A stretch of 11,824 nt of DNA from Desulfobacterales bacterium. Its GTDB lineage: Bacteria; Desulfobacterota; Desulfobacteria; Desulfobacterales; JAHEIW01. The notes below the pieces were generated by a model. The model saw only the letters and a list, made by a program, of their open reading frames with translations, ran no database searches and was not told the DNA's origin. A program made the position numbers and the translations under genes. The DNA lies in assembly GCA_030145015.1 (NCBI GenBank), contig JAQYWI010000170.1, positions 1-11,824 of the forward strand. The letters run 5' to 3'. This document shows, piece by piece, positions 1-6,956 of this stretch. Positions within the stretch are counted from its first letter, which is position 1. Every line of letters starts with the position of its first letter.

Positions 1-55
1 TTCAGGGTCTAGTGGGGGTTCCCCCGTGCGAGTTCGAGTCTCGCCTTCGGCACCA
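1..55 (+). tRNA. tRNA-Leu(CAG), 3' part (5' end outside window)
   Basis: This is the 3' portion of a class II tRNA. The anticodon loop begins at base 1 with TT followed by CAG at 3-5, then the 3' anticodon strand TCTAG. A long variable arm follows (GGGGG-TTC-CCCC), then a T arm GCGAG-TTCGAGT-CTCGC, an acceptor strand CTTCGGC, discriminator A and an encoded CCA ending at 55. The long variable arm, the A discriminator and the CAG anticodon fit leucine, reading CUG codons. The 5' half (acceptor strand, D arm) lies before the window, so the cloverleaf cannot be closed here. Confidence 0.93.
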
Positions 56-70
56 AAATAATAAACACAA

Positions 71-101
71 AAAGCGCAGTTTCAATACTGCGCTTTTTTT
101 T
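71..101 (+). terminator. Rho-independent terminator of the tRNA-Leu
   Basis: A perfect 10-bp stem (AAAGCGCAGT at 71-80, ACTGCGCTTT at 87-96) with a 6-nt loop runs into a T tract (93-101), 16 nt after the tRNA CCA end. This is the expected end of the tRNA transcript. An A-rich stretch before the stem could let it also work weakly on the other strand. Confidence 0.88.
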
Positions 102-375
102 GCGCTGTACCTGCCGCCGTAACTCGCCAGAGCGAAGGGCTGTACTTTTATTAACACTCTCCGTGTAATGCTTCGATGCCCCTAAAAATTGGAAACCATC
201 AATGGTTGCGAATTGACGCCATCGCGGAGTGAACCATATTGGCAAAGCTGACATTGCCCATGGTTATCAATTTTATTCCACGGTCATTTCGAGGGTCCAG
301 CGCTCTAATTACCGTAGTGTTATGCCCCGCAAAAATGTTACAAAAGTCGTTTAGTATATTTTAGTGCAGATGAGT

Positions 376-466
376 TCTTCACAGGTTTCTGGTCGCTGGT
401 ACCTGGCCAGTAGCGAGAAGCCAGCAGCAAGTAGCAAGGAGCCTGACACCCGACACCTGAAACCCA
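376..466. repeat. Degenerate intergenic repeat tract within the 102-513 gap
   Basis: The 412-nt gap between the tRNA terminator and the cyclophilin stop holds no convincing gene. Its second part is a low-complexity mosaic of short words (CAGGTTTC, CCAGTAGCGAGAAGCCAG, CCTGACACC, GACACCTGAAACC), with a small imperfect hairpin at 393-416. Related words recur in the gap near 5181-5344. This is typical of degenerate dispersed intergenic repeats. I see nothing else supportable in 102-375. Confidence 0.5.
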
Positions 467-474
467 ATAAAGGA

Positions 475-490
475 CCGTGTTTTGTAAATT
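475..490 (+). repeat. 16-bp repeat, copy 1 (inverted to 2597-2612)
   Basis: CCGTGTTTTGTAAATT here is the exact reverse complement of 2597-2612. The two copies flank the mtaB/cyclophilin pair, about 2.1 kb apart. Their function is unknown; they may be part of the dispersed intergenic repeat family. Confidence 0.6.
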
Positions 491-513
491 ACCAGCGAGA
501 CGCAACCCTAATA

Positions 514-1035
514 TTACCTCTGTACCGTAACCTTCTTGATCACCACAGGTTCTGCAGGTTGGTCCCCGGCACCGGTTTTTACAGAGCCGATTTTGTTTAC
601 CACATCCAGGCCTTTTATGACTTTGCCAAAAACGGAGTGTCTATCATCCAGATGGGGTGTCGGACCGAGGGTAACAAAAAATTGGCTGCCGTTGGTGTTG
701 GGCCCGGCGTTGGCCATCGAAAGAATACCTTCACTATCATGCCTCAGTGACGGATCGAATTCGTCCTTGAATTGATACCCCGGCCCGCCTGTTCCGGTTC
801 CCCGGGGGCAGCCGCCCTGAATCATAAAGCCTTCGATGACACGATGAAAGCTCAGGCTGTCATAAAAATTTCCTTCACGGTCCGTTTCCTGCCGGCCTTC
901 TGATAGATTGATAAAATTCCAGACTGTCTCAGGGCATTCTTTGGCATAAAGTTCGGCTTCAAAATTGCCCAGACTGGTTTCAAAGACAGCGATGGGACGA
1001 TCAACATCTTCTTTGTAGTCAATTTTTTCGCTCAT
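514..1035 (-). CDS. Cyclophilin-type peptidyl-prolyl cis-trans isomerase
   Basis: This 173-aa protein catalyses cis-trans isomerisation of Xaa-Pro bonds and helps proteins fold. It has no signal peptide, so it is probably cytoplasmic (PpiB-like). One cyclophilin domain fills nearly the whole chain. The catalytic block [13 protein letters not shown] (about residues 63-75) contains the equivalents of human CypA H54, R55, F60, M61 and Q63, and the later block [19 protein letters not shown] holds the Q/F pocket. The position of CypA Trp121 is His128, as in many bacterial cyclophilins that bind cyclosporin poorly. The start at 1035 was chosen because AAAGGTGG sits about 7 nt upstream and the cyclophilin fold begins soon after; the open frame extends upstream to 1116 without a better ribosome site. 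It lies 123 nt downstream of mtaB on the same strand and may be co-transcribed. A weak hairpin (1105-1112 with 1123-1130) lies between them. Confidence 0.95.
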   Translation of the reverse strand: MSEKIDYKEDVDRPIAVFETSLGNFEAELYAKECPETVWNFINLSEGRQETDREGNFYDSLSFHRVIEGFMIQGGCPRGTGTGGPGYQFKDEFDPSLRHDSEGILSMANAGPNTNGSQFFVTLGPTPHLDDRHSVFGKVIKGLDVVNKIGSVKTGAGDQPAEPVVIKKVTVQR

Positions 1036-1158
1036 AAATTCCACCTTTGCATTAATTTTTTGGTTCGATCTAAGGTTATTAAAAAGTGTCTCAGGGCAAA
1101 TACAACCTAAAAGCAATTCTATTTTTAGGTCTTAAACGTTGGCATAAAAATGATTTTG

Positions 1159-2481
1159 TCAAAGAATAGTTCCCAATAAGTTAACGTCAACACGCTTGTG
1201 TGCGTGAACCACCACCAATTTGTTTTTTTGATCGTCACTGGCGTCAATCAGAATCGGTATATAATTTGAGGAAAGGCCTTTCAATAAGCCTGTGGGTCTG
1301 TGTCTGGTGGTTTCTATCAGGACTTCAAGCTTTTGGCCGATAAATTGGTTATAGAAATCATTCCTCTTTGAGTTTCCAAGCGCACGCATGCGTTCACATC
1401 GATGCTTAACCACATTCGGCGAAACTTTATTTGGATACCCGGCTGCGGGGGTCCGCGGACGGGGTGAAAACGGAAAAACATGCAGATACGCGACCGGCAA
1501 CGCTTCTATAAGCGCATATGTGCTTTCAAAGGCCGCATCGGTTTCGCCGGGAAATCCGATCAGGGTGTCGACCCCAATGGCTGCGTCCGGCAAGCGGTCG
1601 TGGATTTTTGTGACCAATTGCCTGAAATTGTCAGCCGTATAGGGCCGGCCCATTTTCCGCAAGATGCGATCATCACCGCTTTGCAGCGGTATATGAAAAT
1701 GGCGGCACAAGAGTTTCGATTCGGCGACACGGTTGATGATATCATCGGTTATTTCAAGGGGTTCAATTGAACTGAGCCGGACGCGCGGGATCAAATCTAA
1801 GTCATCAATGCGCTTGAGCAGTTCGCCAAGGCTTGTTTTCGGAATTAGATCATTGCCGTAATTGCCCAGGTGAATCCCGGTCATTACAATTTCCTGATAT
1901 CCGGAGCTTGAAAGCGCTTGAATCCCTGTCAGCACGCTTTCAAGGGGTTTGCTGTGACTCGGCCCTCTGGCATACGGAACAATACAGTAGGTGCAAAAGG
2001 CATCACATCCATCCTGGATTTTTAGAAAAGGGCGTGTCCGGTCGCCGGCGACAACATCGGGTGCAGGCTCAATATCGCTTTCGGGTTGAATATCGTTGCA
2101 GATGGTGAGCGGTCGGTTGGAAGCTGGATTTTTATTTGAGCGAATCACTTCGCAGATTGCGTGTTTGTCGGAATTGCCGATGATATAATGAACCCCTTTG
2201 ATTTCCTCGATGACATCCGGTTCTGTTTGAGCATGACAGCCTGTGACCACAATGCGGGCCGCCGGATTTGTGCGTATGGCCCGCCGTACGGCCTGACGGG
2301 ACTGCATGGATGCTTTTTGGGTCACCGTGCAGGTATTTATGATGCAAATCTCCGAGGGCTCATTTTTAAGAGCCCGTAACCAGTCGGCAGCTTTCAATTG
2401 CTTCGCAATGGCATCGGACTCGTACTGGTTCACCTTGCAACCCAGAGTGGTAATCGTAAACTTCGGCATTTTCTTCGACAT
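1159..2481 (-). CDS. mtaB: tRNA t6A37 methylthiotransferase MtaB (radical SAM)
   Basis: This 440-aa enzyme adds a methylthio group to C2 of N6-threonylcarbamoyladenosine at position 37 of ANN-decoding tRNAs, giving ms2t6A. The N-terminal UPF0004/methylthiotransferase domain (about residues 7-110) begins with TLGCKVNQYES, characteristic of the MtaB branch, and supplies Cys15, Cys51 and Cys82 for the auxiliary iron-sulfur cluster. The radical SAM domain (about 150-360) carries CDAFCTYC with Cys159, Cys163 and Cys166 for the SAM-binding cluster. A short C-terminal TRAM-like region (about 375-440) would bind tRNA. The length is normal for the family. The start is ambiguous between 2481 (MSKKMPKF) and 2469 (MPKF): neither has an ideally spaced Shine-Dalgarno, and AGG touches the 2481 ATG. 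A possible promoter lies at 2517-2545. Confidence 0.95.
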   Translation of the reverse strand: MSKKMPKFTITTLGCKVNQYESDAIAKQLKAADWLRALKNEPSEICIINTCTVTQKASMQSRQAVRRAIRTNPAARIVVTGCHAQTEPDVIEEIKGVHYIIGNSDKHAICEVIRSNKNPASNRPLTICNDIQPESDIEPAPDVVAGDRTRPFLKIQDGCDAFCTYCIVPYARGPSHSKPLESVLTGIQALSSSGYQEIVMTGIHLGNYGNDLIPKTSLGELLKRIDDLDLIPRVRLSSIEPLEITDDIINRVAESKLLCRHFHIPLQSGDDRILRKMGRPYTADNFRQLVTKIHDRLPDAAIGVDTLIGFPGETDAAFESTYALIEALPVAYLHVFPFSPRPRTPAAGYPNKVSPNVVKHRCERMRALGNSKRNDFYNQFIGQKLEVLIETTRHRPTGLLKGLSSNYIPILIDASDDQKNKLVVVHAHKRVDVNLLGTIL

Positions 2482-2516
2482 CCTGAGGTTCAGGTAACAT
2501 TTTGATAAAGTTTACT

Positions 2517-2545
2517 AAATTACTGCTATTTAACGCCTCTGTCAA
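2517..2545 (-). promoter_or_regulatory. Putative sigma70-type promoter for mtaB
   Basis: On the minus strand there is a perfect -35 TTGACA (2545-2540), a 17-nt spacer and a weak -10 TAATTT (2522-2517). Transcription would begin near 2510, leaving a leader of about 30 nt before mtaB. The -10 matches the consensus poorly, so this is only moderately supported. Confidence 0.45.
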
Positions 2546-2596
2546 CTGCCGGATCGCATAAACATACCGCCGCTAGTGTCATCAGGTTTCACAAGC

Positions 2597-2612
2597 AATT
2601 TACAAAACACGG
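2597..2612 (-). repeat. 16-bp repeat, copy 2 (inverted to 475-490)
   Basis: AATTTACAAAACACGG is an exact reverse-complement match to 475-490. It lies upstream of mtaB, so the mtaB/cyclophilin pair is bracketed by the two copies. The match stops abruptly on both sides. Confidence 0.6.
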
Positions 2613-2691
2613 ACTGATGTTATCAATCTTCTTTTTCTCAATTAAAGCCGATTAGATCACAATCTCCAAGTACCAAATTTCAAATAAATCT

Positions 2692-2748
2692 CAAATTCCA
2701 ATTTTCAATGACCCGTTTGATATTTTGAATTTCGGTCATTGGGATTTG
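2692..2748. repeat. AT-rich palindromic intergenic repeat
   Basis: The words CAAATTCCA...TCAATGACC and GGTCATTGGGATTTG form an imperfect inverted repeat around an AT-rich centre (about 2714-2733). The sequence is built from variants of CAAATTCCAA/TTGGAATTTG, a style I associate with degenerate repeats in deltaproteobacterial intergenic DNA. It probably has no coding role. Confidence 0.6.
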
Positions 2749-2842
2749 CCCTTCGACTATGCTCAGGGTGGTGAGTCCTTCGACCCTGAGCTCACGGCCG
2801 AAGGGCTCAGGACCGTGAGCCTGTCGAACGGCTTGTCGAATT
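2749..2842. repeat. REP-like TTCGAC/CTCAGG palindromic repeat cluster
   Basis: Several variants of the widespread CCTTCGAC...GCTCAGGG and CCTGAGC...GTCGAA intergenic motif are stacked here. GCTCACGG (2790-2797) pairs perfectly with CCGTGAGC (2813-2820) around a 15-nt loop, and CCTTCG/CGAAGG pairs are nested nearby. With the adjacent AT-rich repeat, this fills much of the 453-nt gap between mtaB and the acyltransferase gene. I see no gene in that gap. Confidence 0.65.
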
Positions 2843-2934
2843 AAAAGTTAAATTATTGATTTTAAACCTTTTTTATCATATTATTTTAGAAGGCGCCTAT
2901 TCAAATATAAAGCATCAAATTAAAAGGTTAATGT

Positions 2935-5088
2935 ATGCTGAACCGCTTTGCCTATCGAACAACGGGACTGGCCATTAAAACGATCACCAATCTATCAAAG
3001 GCCAGAATATCGCATTACGGGGAAAAAAATATACCCGCAGGCCCCAATATTTTTGTGATCAACCATTTTACGCGGCTTGAAACCTTTCTTATGCCCTATA
3101 TCATTTTCCGGTTAACCAAGATTCCGGTCTGGTCGTTAGCCGCATTCGAGCTGTTTAAGGGCGCATTTGGAACTTATCTGGAAAAAGTGGGTGCTGTTTC
3201 CACCAAAAATCCGGATCGTGATCGGCTGATCGTTAAGACCTTGCTCACGGGTGAGGCCAATTGGATCATATTTCCCGAAGGCCGCATGGTCAAAAATAAA
3301 AAAATAATTGAAAAAGGACGTTTCATGATTTCAGCGGCCAGGGGCAAGCATCCACCGCACTCGGGCGCTGCGACACTGGCCATGAGAACCGAATTTTACC
3401 GACAGCGCCTGCACAAGCTGTCGGAGGAAGGTTCCGATGAGGTTAAACATCTGCTGGATTTGTTTCAAATCGAAAACCTTGAATCCGTATTGCATCAAAA
3501 TACCCATATCGTTCCCGTTAACCTGACCTATTACCCGATAAGGGCTCGCGAAAACATATTAAGCAATTTGGCGCTGCGCCTGGTCGATGATTTGTCGGAG
3601 CGCCTTATCGAAGAGCTTATGACCGAAGGTTCCATGCTTCTGTCCGGCGTGGATATCGATATCCGCTTTGGAGAACCGATCGAGATTTTTGAGTGTTTAC
3701 AGTGTTCTCCGATCGATATGGATATTTCCGCAAAACACCGCATCGGCTTTGATGATAAGATACCTTCGCGAAAACGCATGCGCCGCGAAGCCTTGAAGCT
3801 CATGGAACGCTATATGACCGCCATTTACAACTTGACCACCGTTAATCACGATCATCTTTTTGCGTCGATGCTGCACGCGATGCGATCCAAAAAAATTGAC
3901 GAGCTGGATTTGAGAAGAAGGGTTTTTCTGGCGGCCACCCATATTCCGAAAAAAACCGAAATTAATCTGCACAGGAGTCTGCAAGAGGACCAGGTGCATT
4001 TGTTAACCGATGATCGCTACCATAAAGCCAAAGATTTTATAGCAGTTGCCCTTGATACGGGAATCCTGACAACCAGGGACAATTCACTTGTTAAAGACCC
4101 TTCGAAGTTTTCCTCGCCTTATGATTTCCATCGGGCCCGGATCGATAATCCGATTGAGGTGATGGCCAACGCCGTGGAACCGCTCACCGATCTGCAACGC
4201 ACCGTTAACCGGCTTGCCTTCCAACCCCGGTTTTGGATCAAAAGAAAGGTCGCCCAATACCTGAGCAATCACGCCGTTGAGGAATTTAACAAAGACTACC
4301 AGGCATTTTTTGTGGAAGGGGAAACAAAACCTCCCTCGGTGGGCATGCCGTTTCTGATCAAGGGAAAGTCCAAAGATATCGGTGTCGTTTTATCCCACGG
4401 TTATATGGCAGCGCCATTAGAAGTTAGAGAACTGGCTGAATATTTAGGTCGACTCGGTTTTTGGGTCTATGTTCCGCGATTAAAGGGGCACGGAACATCA
4501 CCGGAAGATCTGGCCACCCGCTCCTATCTGGATTGGAGGGATTCCGTCGATCAGGGATATGCGGTCATCAGCAATATCTGCAGCCGCGTGGTCGCCGGCG
4601 GCTTTTCAACCGGAGCCGGTTTGGCGCTGGATCTTGCCGTCCGGGTGAAAGCGGTGTGCGGTGTTTTTGCCGTAGCAGCCCCCATGCGGCTCAAAGATTT
4701 TTCTGCACGATTTGCACCTGCGGTGGATCTGTGGAATCGCCTGATGGAACGTGCGCGGCAGGCCGGCGCTAAAAAAGAATTTGTGGAAAATAAACCCGAA
4801 AATCCCCACATCAACTATCTGCGCAATCCGATTTCCGGCGTGGTTGAAATCGATCGGCTCATGGATGATCTCGAGCCTAAATTGGCTGATTTAAATGTTC
4901 CGTCTCTTGTCGTTCAATCCCGGGGAGATCCCGTTGTGGAACCCAAGGGATCCCGAAAAATTTTTGAGCTTATCGGATCATCGGAAAAAGAATACCTGCT
5001 TTTTAATTTTGACCGCCACGGGATTTTGCTGGGTGAGGGCTCCCAAAAAGTGCATAAGGCGATCGGTGAATTTATTAAAAGATTCTAG
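2935..5088 (+). CDS. Fusion protein: PlsC-like acyltransferase and alpha/beta hydrolase
   Basis: This 717-aa protein joins two lipid-type enzymes. Residues about 30-250 resemble lysophospholipid (1-acylglycerol-3-phosphate) acyltransferases: motif I is NHFTRLE (N43, H44, E49) and motif III is FPEGR (113-117). The usual HX4D is HX4E here. Residues about 251-470 are a mainly helical linker with no domain I recognise. Residues about 480-717 form an alpha/beta hydrolase of the carboxylesterase/monoacylglycerol-lipase kind: the oxyanion segment SHGY (487-490), nucleophile elbow GFSTG (Ser558), then Asp665 in SRGDPVV and His695 in DRHG complete a plausible triad. An enzyme that removes and re-adds acyl chains on lipids is a reasonable inference, but the substrates are unknown. 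No signal peptide is visible; acyltransferases of this family usually sit at the inner membrane. AAAAGG lies 7 nt before the ATG and supports this start. The flanks are repeat-rich, so it is probably monocistronic. Confidence 0.85.
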   Translation: MLNRFAYRTTGLAIKTITNLSKARISHYGEKNIPAGPNIFVINHFTRLETFLMPYIIFRLTKIPVWSLAAFELFKGAFGTYLEKVGAVSTKNPDRDRLIVKTLLTGEANWIIFPEGRMVKNKKIIEKGRFMISAARGKHPPHSGAATLAMRTEFYRQRLHKLSEEGSDEVKHLLDLFQIENLESVLHQNTHIVPVNLTYYPIRARENILSNLALRLVDDLSERLIEELMTEGSMLLSGVDIDIRFGEPIEIFECLQCSPIDMDISAKHRIGFDDKIPSRKRMRREALKLMERYMTAIYNLTTVNHDHLFASMLHAMRSKKIDELDLRRRVFLAATHIPKKTEINLHRSLQEDQVHLLTDDRYHKAKDFIAVALDTGILTTRDNSLVKDPSKFSSPYDFHRARIDNPIEVMANAVEPLTDLQRTVNRLAFQPRFWIKRKVAQYLSNHAVEEFNKDYQAFFVEGETKPPSVGMPFLIKGKSKDIGVVLSHGYMAAPLEVRELAEYLGRLGFWVYVPRLKGHGTSPEDLATRSYLDWRDSVDQGYAVISNICSRVVAGGFSTGAGLALDLAVRVKAVCGVFAVAAPMRLKDFSARFAPAVDLWNRLMERARQAGAKKEFVENKPENPHINYLRNPISGVVEIDRLMDDLEPKLADLNVPSLVVQSRGDPVVEPKGSRKIFELIGSSEKEYLLFNFDRHGILLGEGSQKVHKAIGEFIKRF

Positions 5089-5180
5089 TAGATTAAAACA
5101 AAAACCTCCAGTATCTTTATAGAGTTTCCTTCCTCAAATATAACTTCAGGTTTCAATGTTCAGATGTCAGCATTTTGGCC

Positions 5181-5344
5181 GTCACCGGCTAATGGCGACT
5201 GGCTTCTATCTGCTGTTTTTCTTTTCTCTGATCTGTGCGTGCTATTTTCCGGTTATAAACAACCCGGTTACAAAGTCCGCAATTCATCCCTAAAATCTTG
5301 GACCCCGTGAACAGTAGCCAGTGACCGGAAGCAAGAAGCCAGTC
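5181..5344. repeat. Intergenic inverted repeat in the 5089-5540 gap
   Basis: GACTGGCTTCT (5197-5207) is exactly inverted at 5334-5344 (AGAAGCCAGTC), and the surrounding words (CAGTAGCCAGTGACCGG, GTCACCGGCTAATGGCGAC) are degenerate relatives of each other and of 407-424 (CCAGTAGCGAGAAGCCAG). The 452-nt gap otherwise holds AT-rich DNA and, at its end, the promoter at 5431-5459. No gene or clear terminator for the upstream fusion gene is visible. Confidence 0.5.
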
Positions 5345-5430
5345 CCACGCATTTATATATTCGGATCTATTTAACTATTTATTATTACTTATGATATCTG
5401 CATTTTTCGCCTTTGGATTTCATCAAAATT

Positions 5431-5459
5431 TTGACATAAGCTGTTATTTATATTACAAT
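5431..5459 (+). promoter_or_regulatory. Sigma70-type promoter upstream of the lipoprotein gene
   Basis: TTGACA (5431-5436), a 17-nt AT-rich spacer and TACAAT (5454-5459) match the consensus at 11 of 12 positions. Transcription should start near 5466, giving a 5' leader of about 75 nt before the lipoprotein. It may also drive the two genes that follow. Confidence 0.75.
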
Positions 5460-5540
5460 TATTAATAAATCAGACGGACACAAAGGGAACGAAGCATTTC
5501 GATCTTTTTCATCGAAAATTAACTGGAAGCATCTGATTTT

Positions 5541-5822
5541 ATGAAAAAACTGCTTTGGCTGATCAGTGCATTATTCATGGCGGCATGTATGCAAACCCTA
5601 CCGGCGGTAAAAGTTGCCGAAGAATCCATGGTGCAGGACTGCGAGCGCATTGCAATGCTCTCTGTGACCACAGATCCAGGTAGGATTTTGGATAATTATC
5701 GCCCCACGGAACACCAGGATGAGATTTTGCAACGGGCTGGCAACCTGGGGGCCACTCATATCGTCTGGGTTTATGATTATCGGATTGGCTCGGCCGGCGT
5801 TGCCTATCGGTGCGAACCTTAA
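5541..5822 (+). CDS. Small predicted lipoprotein, function unknown
   Basis: This 93-aa protein has a typical lipoprotein signal: KK, a hydrophobic core (LLWLISALF) and the lipobox-like MAAC with Cys16 as the probable lipidated residue. The mature part is about 77 aa. It contains two further cysteines (Cys34 in QDCERI and Cys91 near the end), which could form a disulfide in the periplasm. The segment LQRAGNLGATHIVWVY resembles the 'A..lGAthvv' motif of small envelope lipoproteins such as the DUF4156 or RcsF-like groups, but I cannot assign it firmly. GGAAG lies 12 nt before the ATG, somewhat far. A strong promoter lies upstream, and the ribbon-helix-helix gene follows 81 nt later. Confidence 0.8.
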   Translation: MKKLLWLISALFMAACMQTLPAVKVAEESMVQDCERIAMLSVTTDPGRILDNYRPTEHQDEILQRAGNLGATHIVWVYDYRIGSAGVAYRCEP

Positions 5823-5903
5823 ATAGGTCCCAACCGGTATCCAACTTCCTCAACTAAGTGGCAGGAAACCGATAACCGTTAAAAAAGAGCGAAAAGATTC
5901 AAT

Positions 5904-6056
5904 ATGGCTAAAAGAAAGATGTATAATACCACCTTGGATGCGGATCTTATCAAGGAGATCAGGATCCTGGCTGCACAGTTGGAAAAACGCCAAAACGATC
6001 TTCTTGAAGAAGCGATCCTGGACCTCCTTGATAAATATAAGGAATCCGTAAATTAG
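5904..6056 (+). CDS. Small ribbon-helix-helix (CopG/Arc-like) protein
   Basis: This 50-aa ORF starts MAKRKMYNTTLDADLI and ends KYKESVN. The layout is that of a minimal ribbon-helix-helix domain: a basic N-terminus, a short beta strand (KMYNTTL, residues 5-11), helix 1 (about 12-27, DADLIKEIRILAAQLE), a turn KRQ, then helix 2 (about 31-46, NDLLEEAILDLLDKY). Such proteins dimerise through the strands and bind DNA, often as autoregulators or antitoxins. No toxin-like gene is adjacent, so a stand-alone regulator is more likely than an antitoxin. The ribosome site is weak (GAAAAG 7 nt upstream). It lies between the lipoprotein and the PilZ gene on the same strand and may be co-transcribed with them. 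Confidence 0.75.
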   Translation: MAKRKMYNTTLDADLIKEIRILAAQLEKRQNDLLEEAILDLLDKYKESVN

Positions 6057-6118
6057 TTGTTATAAATACTTGCTTTTTTTCATCTCCGGATGCTAAATAT
6101 TCATCCAGGGGTGGTCAA

Positions 6119-6736
6119 ATGAGCTCAAATCCTGAAAAAAGAGACAATACCCGATTTGATTACCAGGCACCGATAGTACTCGAGGATGCCCAATTTGGTA
6201 TTCTTCAGGGTGCCCGGATGTTCAATTACAGCGACTTCGGGTTGTATTTTGAAACCGACCACTTTCTTGCCCCCGGAACCGATATTTTTGTCGGAATCCC
6301 CAACTCTCCGTATTCGCCTGATCCAGATGTTTATGAGCGCTATCATGCCATAATAAAATGGCGAAAACCGCTGAAGAAATCCTCTTTTTATTATGGCTAT
6401 GGCGTTCGCTTCCTGGAAACCGATCCGTTAGACAGACCCATAGAAAGGGGCATAGAGTCCCGTAAATATCCCCGCCAGACATGTTCCCTGGATGTAAAAT
6501 ATGCAGCTGAAAAGCAAATCTTTCCGGGAGAAGTAAGCAACATAAGCCTGGGCGGCGTCTTTCTTAAAACCCATCAGAACGATGGCCTCGATGTCGGACA
6601 GCGGTTCAGGCTGGCGATTCTTAATAGAAAAAAAGGCAATGTTATCAAGCGCGATGCCAGGGTGATCTGGTCCAACCGGGCCGGATTCGGGGTGGAATTC
6701 CAGCGGGTTGCTAAAAAGAAACCGGAAGGTGTCTGA
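6119..6736 (+). CDS. Tandem PilZ-domain protein (probable c-di-GMP receptor)
   Basis: This 205-aa protein contains two PilZ-like units. The first has RDNTR (R8, R12; the RxxxR motif) and NYSDFG (N36, S38, G41; [D/N]xSxxG). The second has RKYPR (R115, R119) and NISLGG (N141, S143, G146), followed by the characteristic strand segment RVIWSNRAGFGVEF. Both units keep the residues known to bind cyclic di-GMP in PilZ proteins. There is no transmembrane segment or effector domain, so it probably acts as a cytoplasmic adaptor that changes a partner's activity on c-di-GMP binding. AGGGGTGG lies 5 nt before the ATG, a strong ribosome site. It starts 62 nt after the ribbon-helix-helix gene. The target process is not shown by the context. 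Confidence 0.9.
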   Translation: MSSNPEKRDNTRFDYQAPIVLEDAQFGILQGARMFNYSDFGLYFETDHFLAPGTDIFVGIPNSPYSPDPDVYERYHAIIKWRKPLKKSSFYYGYGVRFLETDPLDRPIERGIESRKYPRQTCSLDVKYAAEKQIFPGEVSNISLGGVFLKTHQNDGLDVGQRFRLAILNRKKGNVIKRDARVIWSNRAGFGVEFQRVAKKKPEGV

Positions 6737-6753
6737 CCGGATTTAATTACCGC

Positions 6754-6783
6754 TTGACATGGTACGCTGTGGTATTATATACA
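6754..6783 (+). promoter_or_regulatory. Sigma70-type promoter of a short transcription unit (P1)
   Basis: A perfect TTGACA (6754-6759) is followed by TATATA (6776-6781, 16-nt spacer) or TATACA (6778-6783, 18-nt spacer). About 10 nt downstream is a perfect 14-bp palindrome, GCAGCATATGCTGC (6793-6806), which could be an operator or a 5' RNA hairpin. Confidence 0.65.
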
Positions 6784-6789
6784 TGTAAG

Positions 6790-6895
6790 CATGCAGCATA
6801 TGCTGCGAAGTTGTTAATCGGTTAACTTTTCAACTTAACCCTTAACACTTTCCTCTATCCAAGGTGGCCCATTCCCCATGGGCCACCTTATTTTT
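6790..6895 (+). ncRNA. Candidate small RNA (P1 to T1)
   Basis: A transcript of about 105 nt is predicted between promoter P1 and terminator T1. No ORF with a ribosome site lies inside. It could fold into a 5' hairpin (6793-6806), a second stem AAGTTG (6808-6813) with CAACTT (6831-6836) that encloses GTTAA/TTAAC, an unpaired pyrimidine-rich stretch (about 6837-6860) and the terminator hairpin. That layout resembles trans-acting small RNAs. I recognise no known family. Confidence 0.45.
6861..6895 (+). terminator. Rho-independent terminator T1
   Basis: A perfect 12-bp stem (AAGGTGGCCCAT 6861-6872, ATGGGCCACCTT 6878-6889) with a 5-nt loop is followed by ATTTTT. It is very stable. It ends the P1 transcript and any read-through from the PilZ gene. 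Confidence 0.85.
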
Positions 6896-6928
6896 AAGGA
6901 AAATGTATTCGACCTTTGCCATCCAACC

Positions 6929-6956
6929 TTGACAGATTTAAACAAAAACTTATTTT
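6929..6956 (+). promoter_or_regulatory. Putative promoter of a second short unit (P2)
   Basis: TTGACA (6929-6934), a 16-nt AT-rich spacer and TATTTT (6951-6956) form a moderate sigma70-type promoter. Transcription would begin near 6963, almost at the GAGGTGG ribosome site of the micro-ORF that follows. Confidence 0.5.

Noticed and set aside
1..55. tRNA-Sec (UCA anticodon) reading of the partial tRNA, tempting given the nearby selenoprotein
   Set aside because: UCA would need the loop shifted by one base, breaking the 3' anticodon strand; discriminator A and the acceptor strand CTTCGGC fit leucine, and CAG is correctly placed after T33.
9..254. Minus-strand ORF of 81 codons over the tRNA and terminator
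   Set aside because: It overlaps the tRNA and its terminator, and the peptide has no recognisable features.
364..750. Plus-strand ORF of 128 codons
   Set aside because: It runs through degenerate repeats and then antisense to the conserved cyclophilin gene.
1036..1116. Longer start of the cyclophilin at 1116
   Set aside because: The 1035 start has AAAGGTGG at good spacing, while the extra 27 residues resemble nothing in the family.
5904..6056. Ribbon-helix-helix protein as the antitoxin of a toxin-antitoxin pair
   Set aside because: Neither neighbour resembles a RelE, MazF, PIN or similar toxin; the next gene is a PilZ protein.
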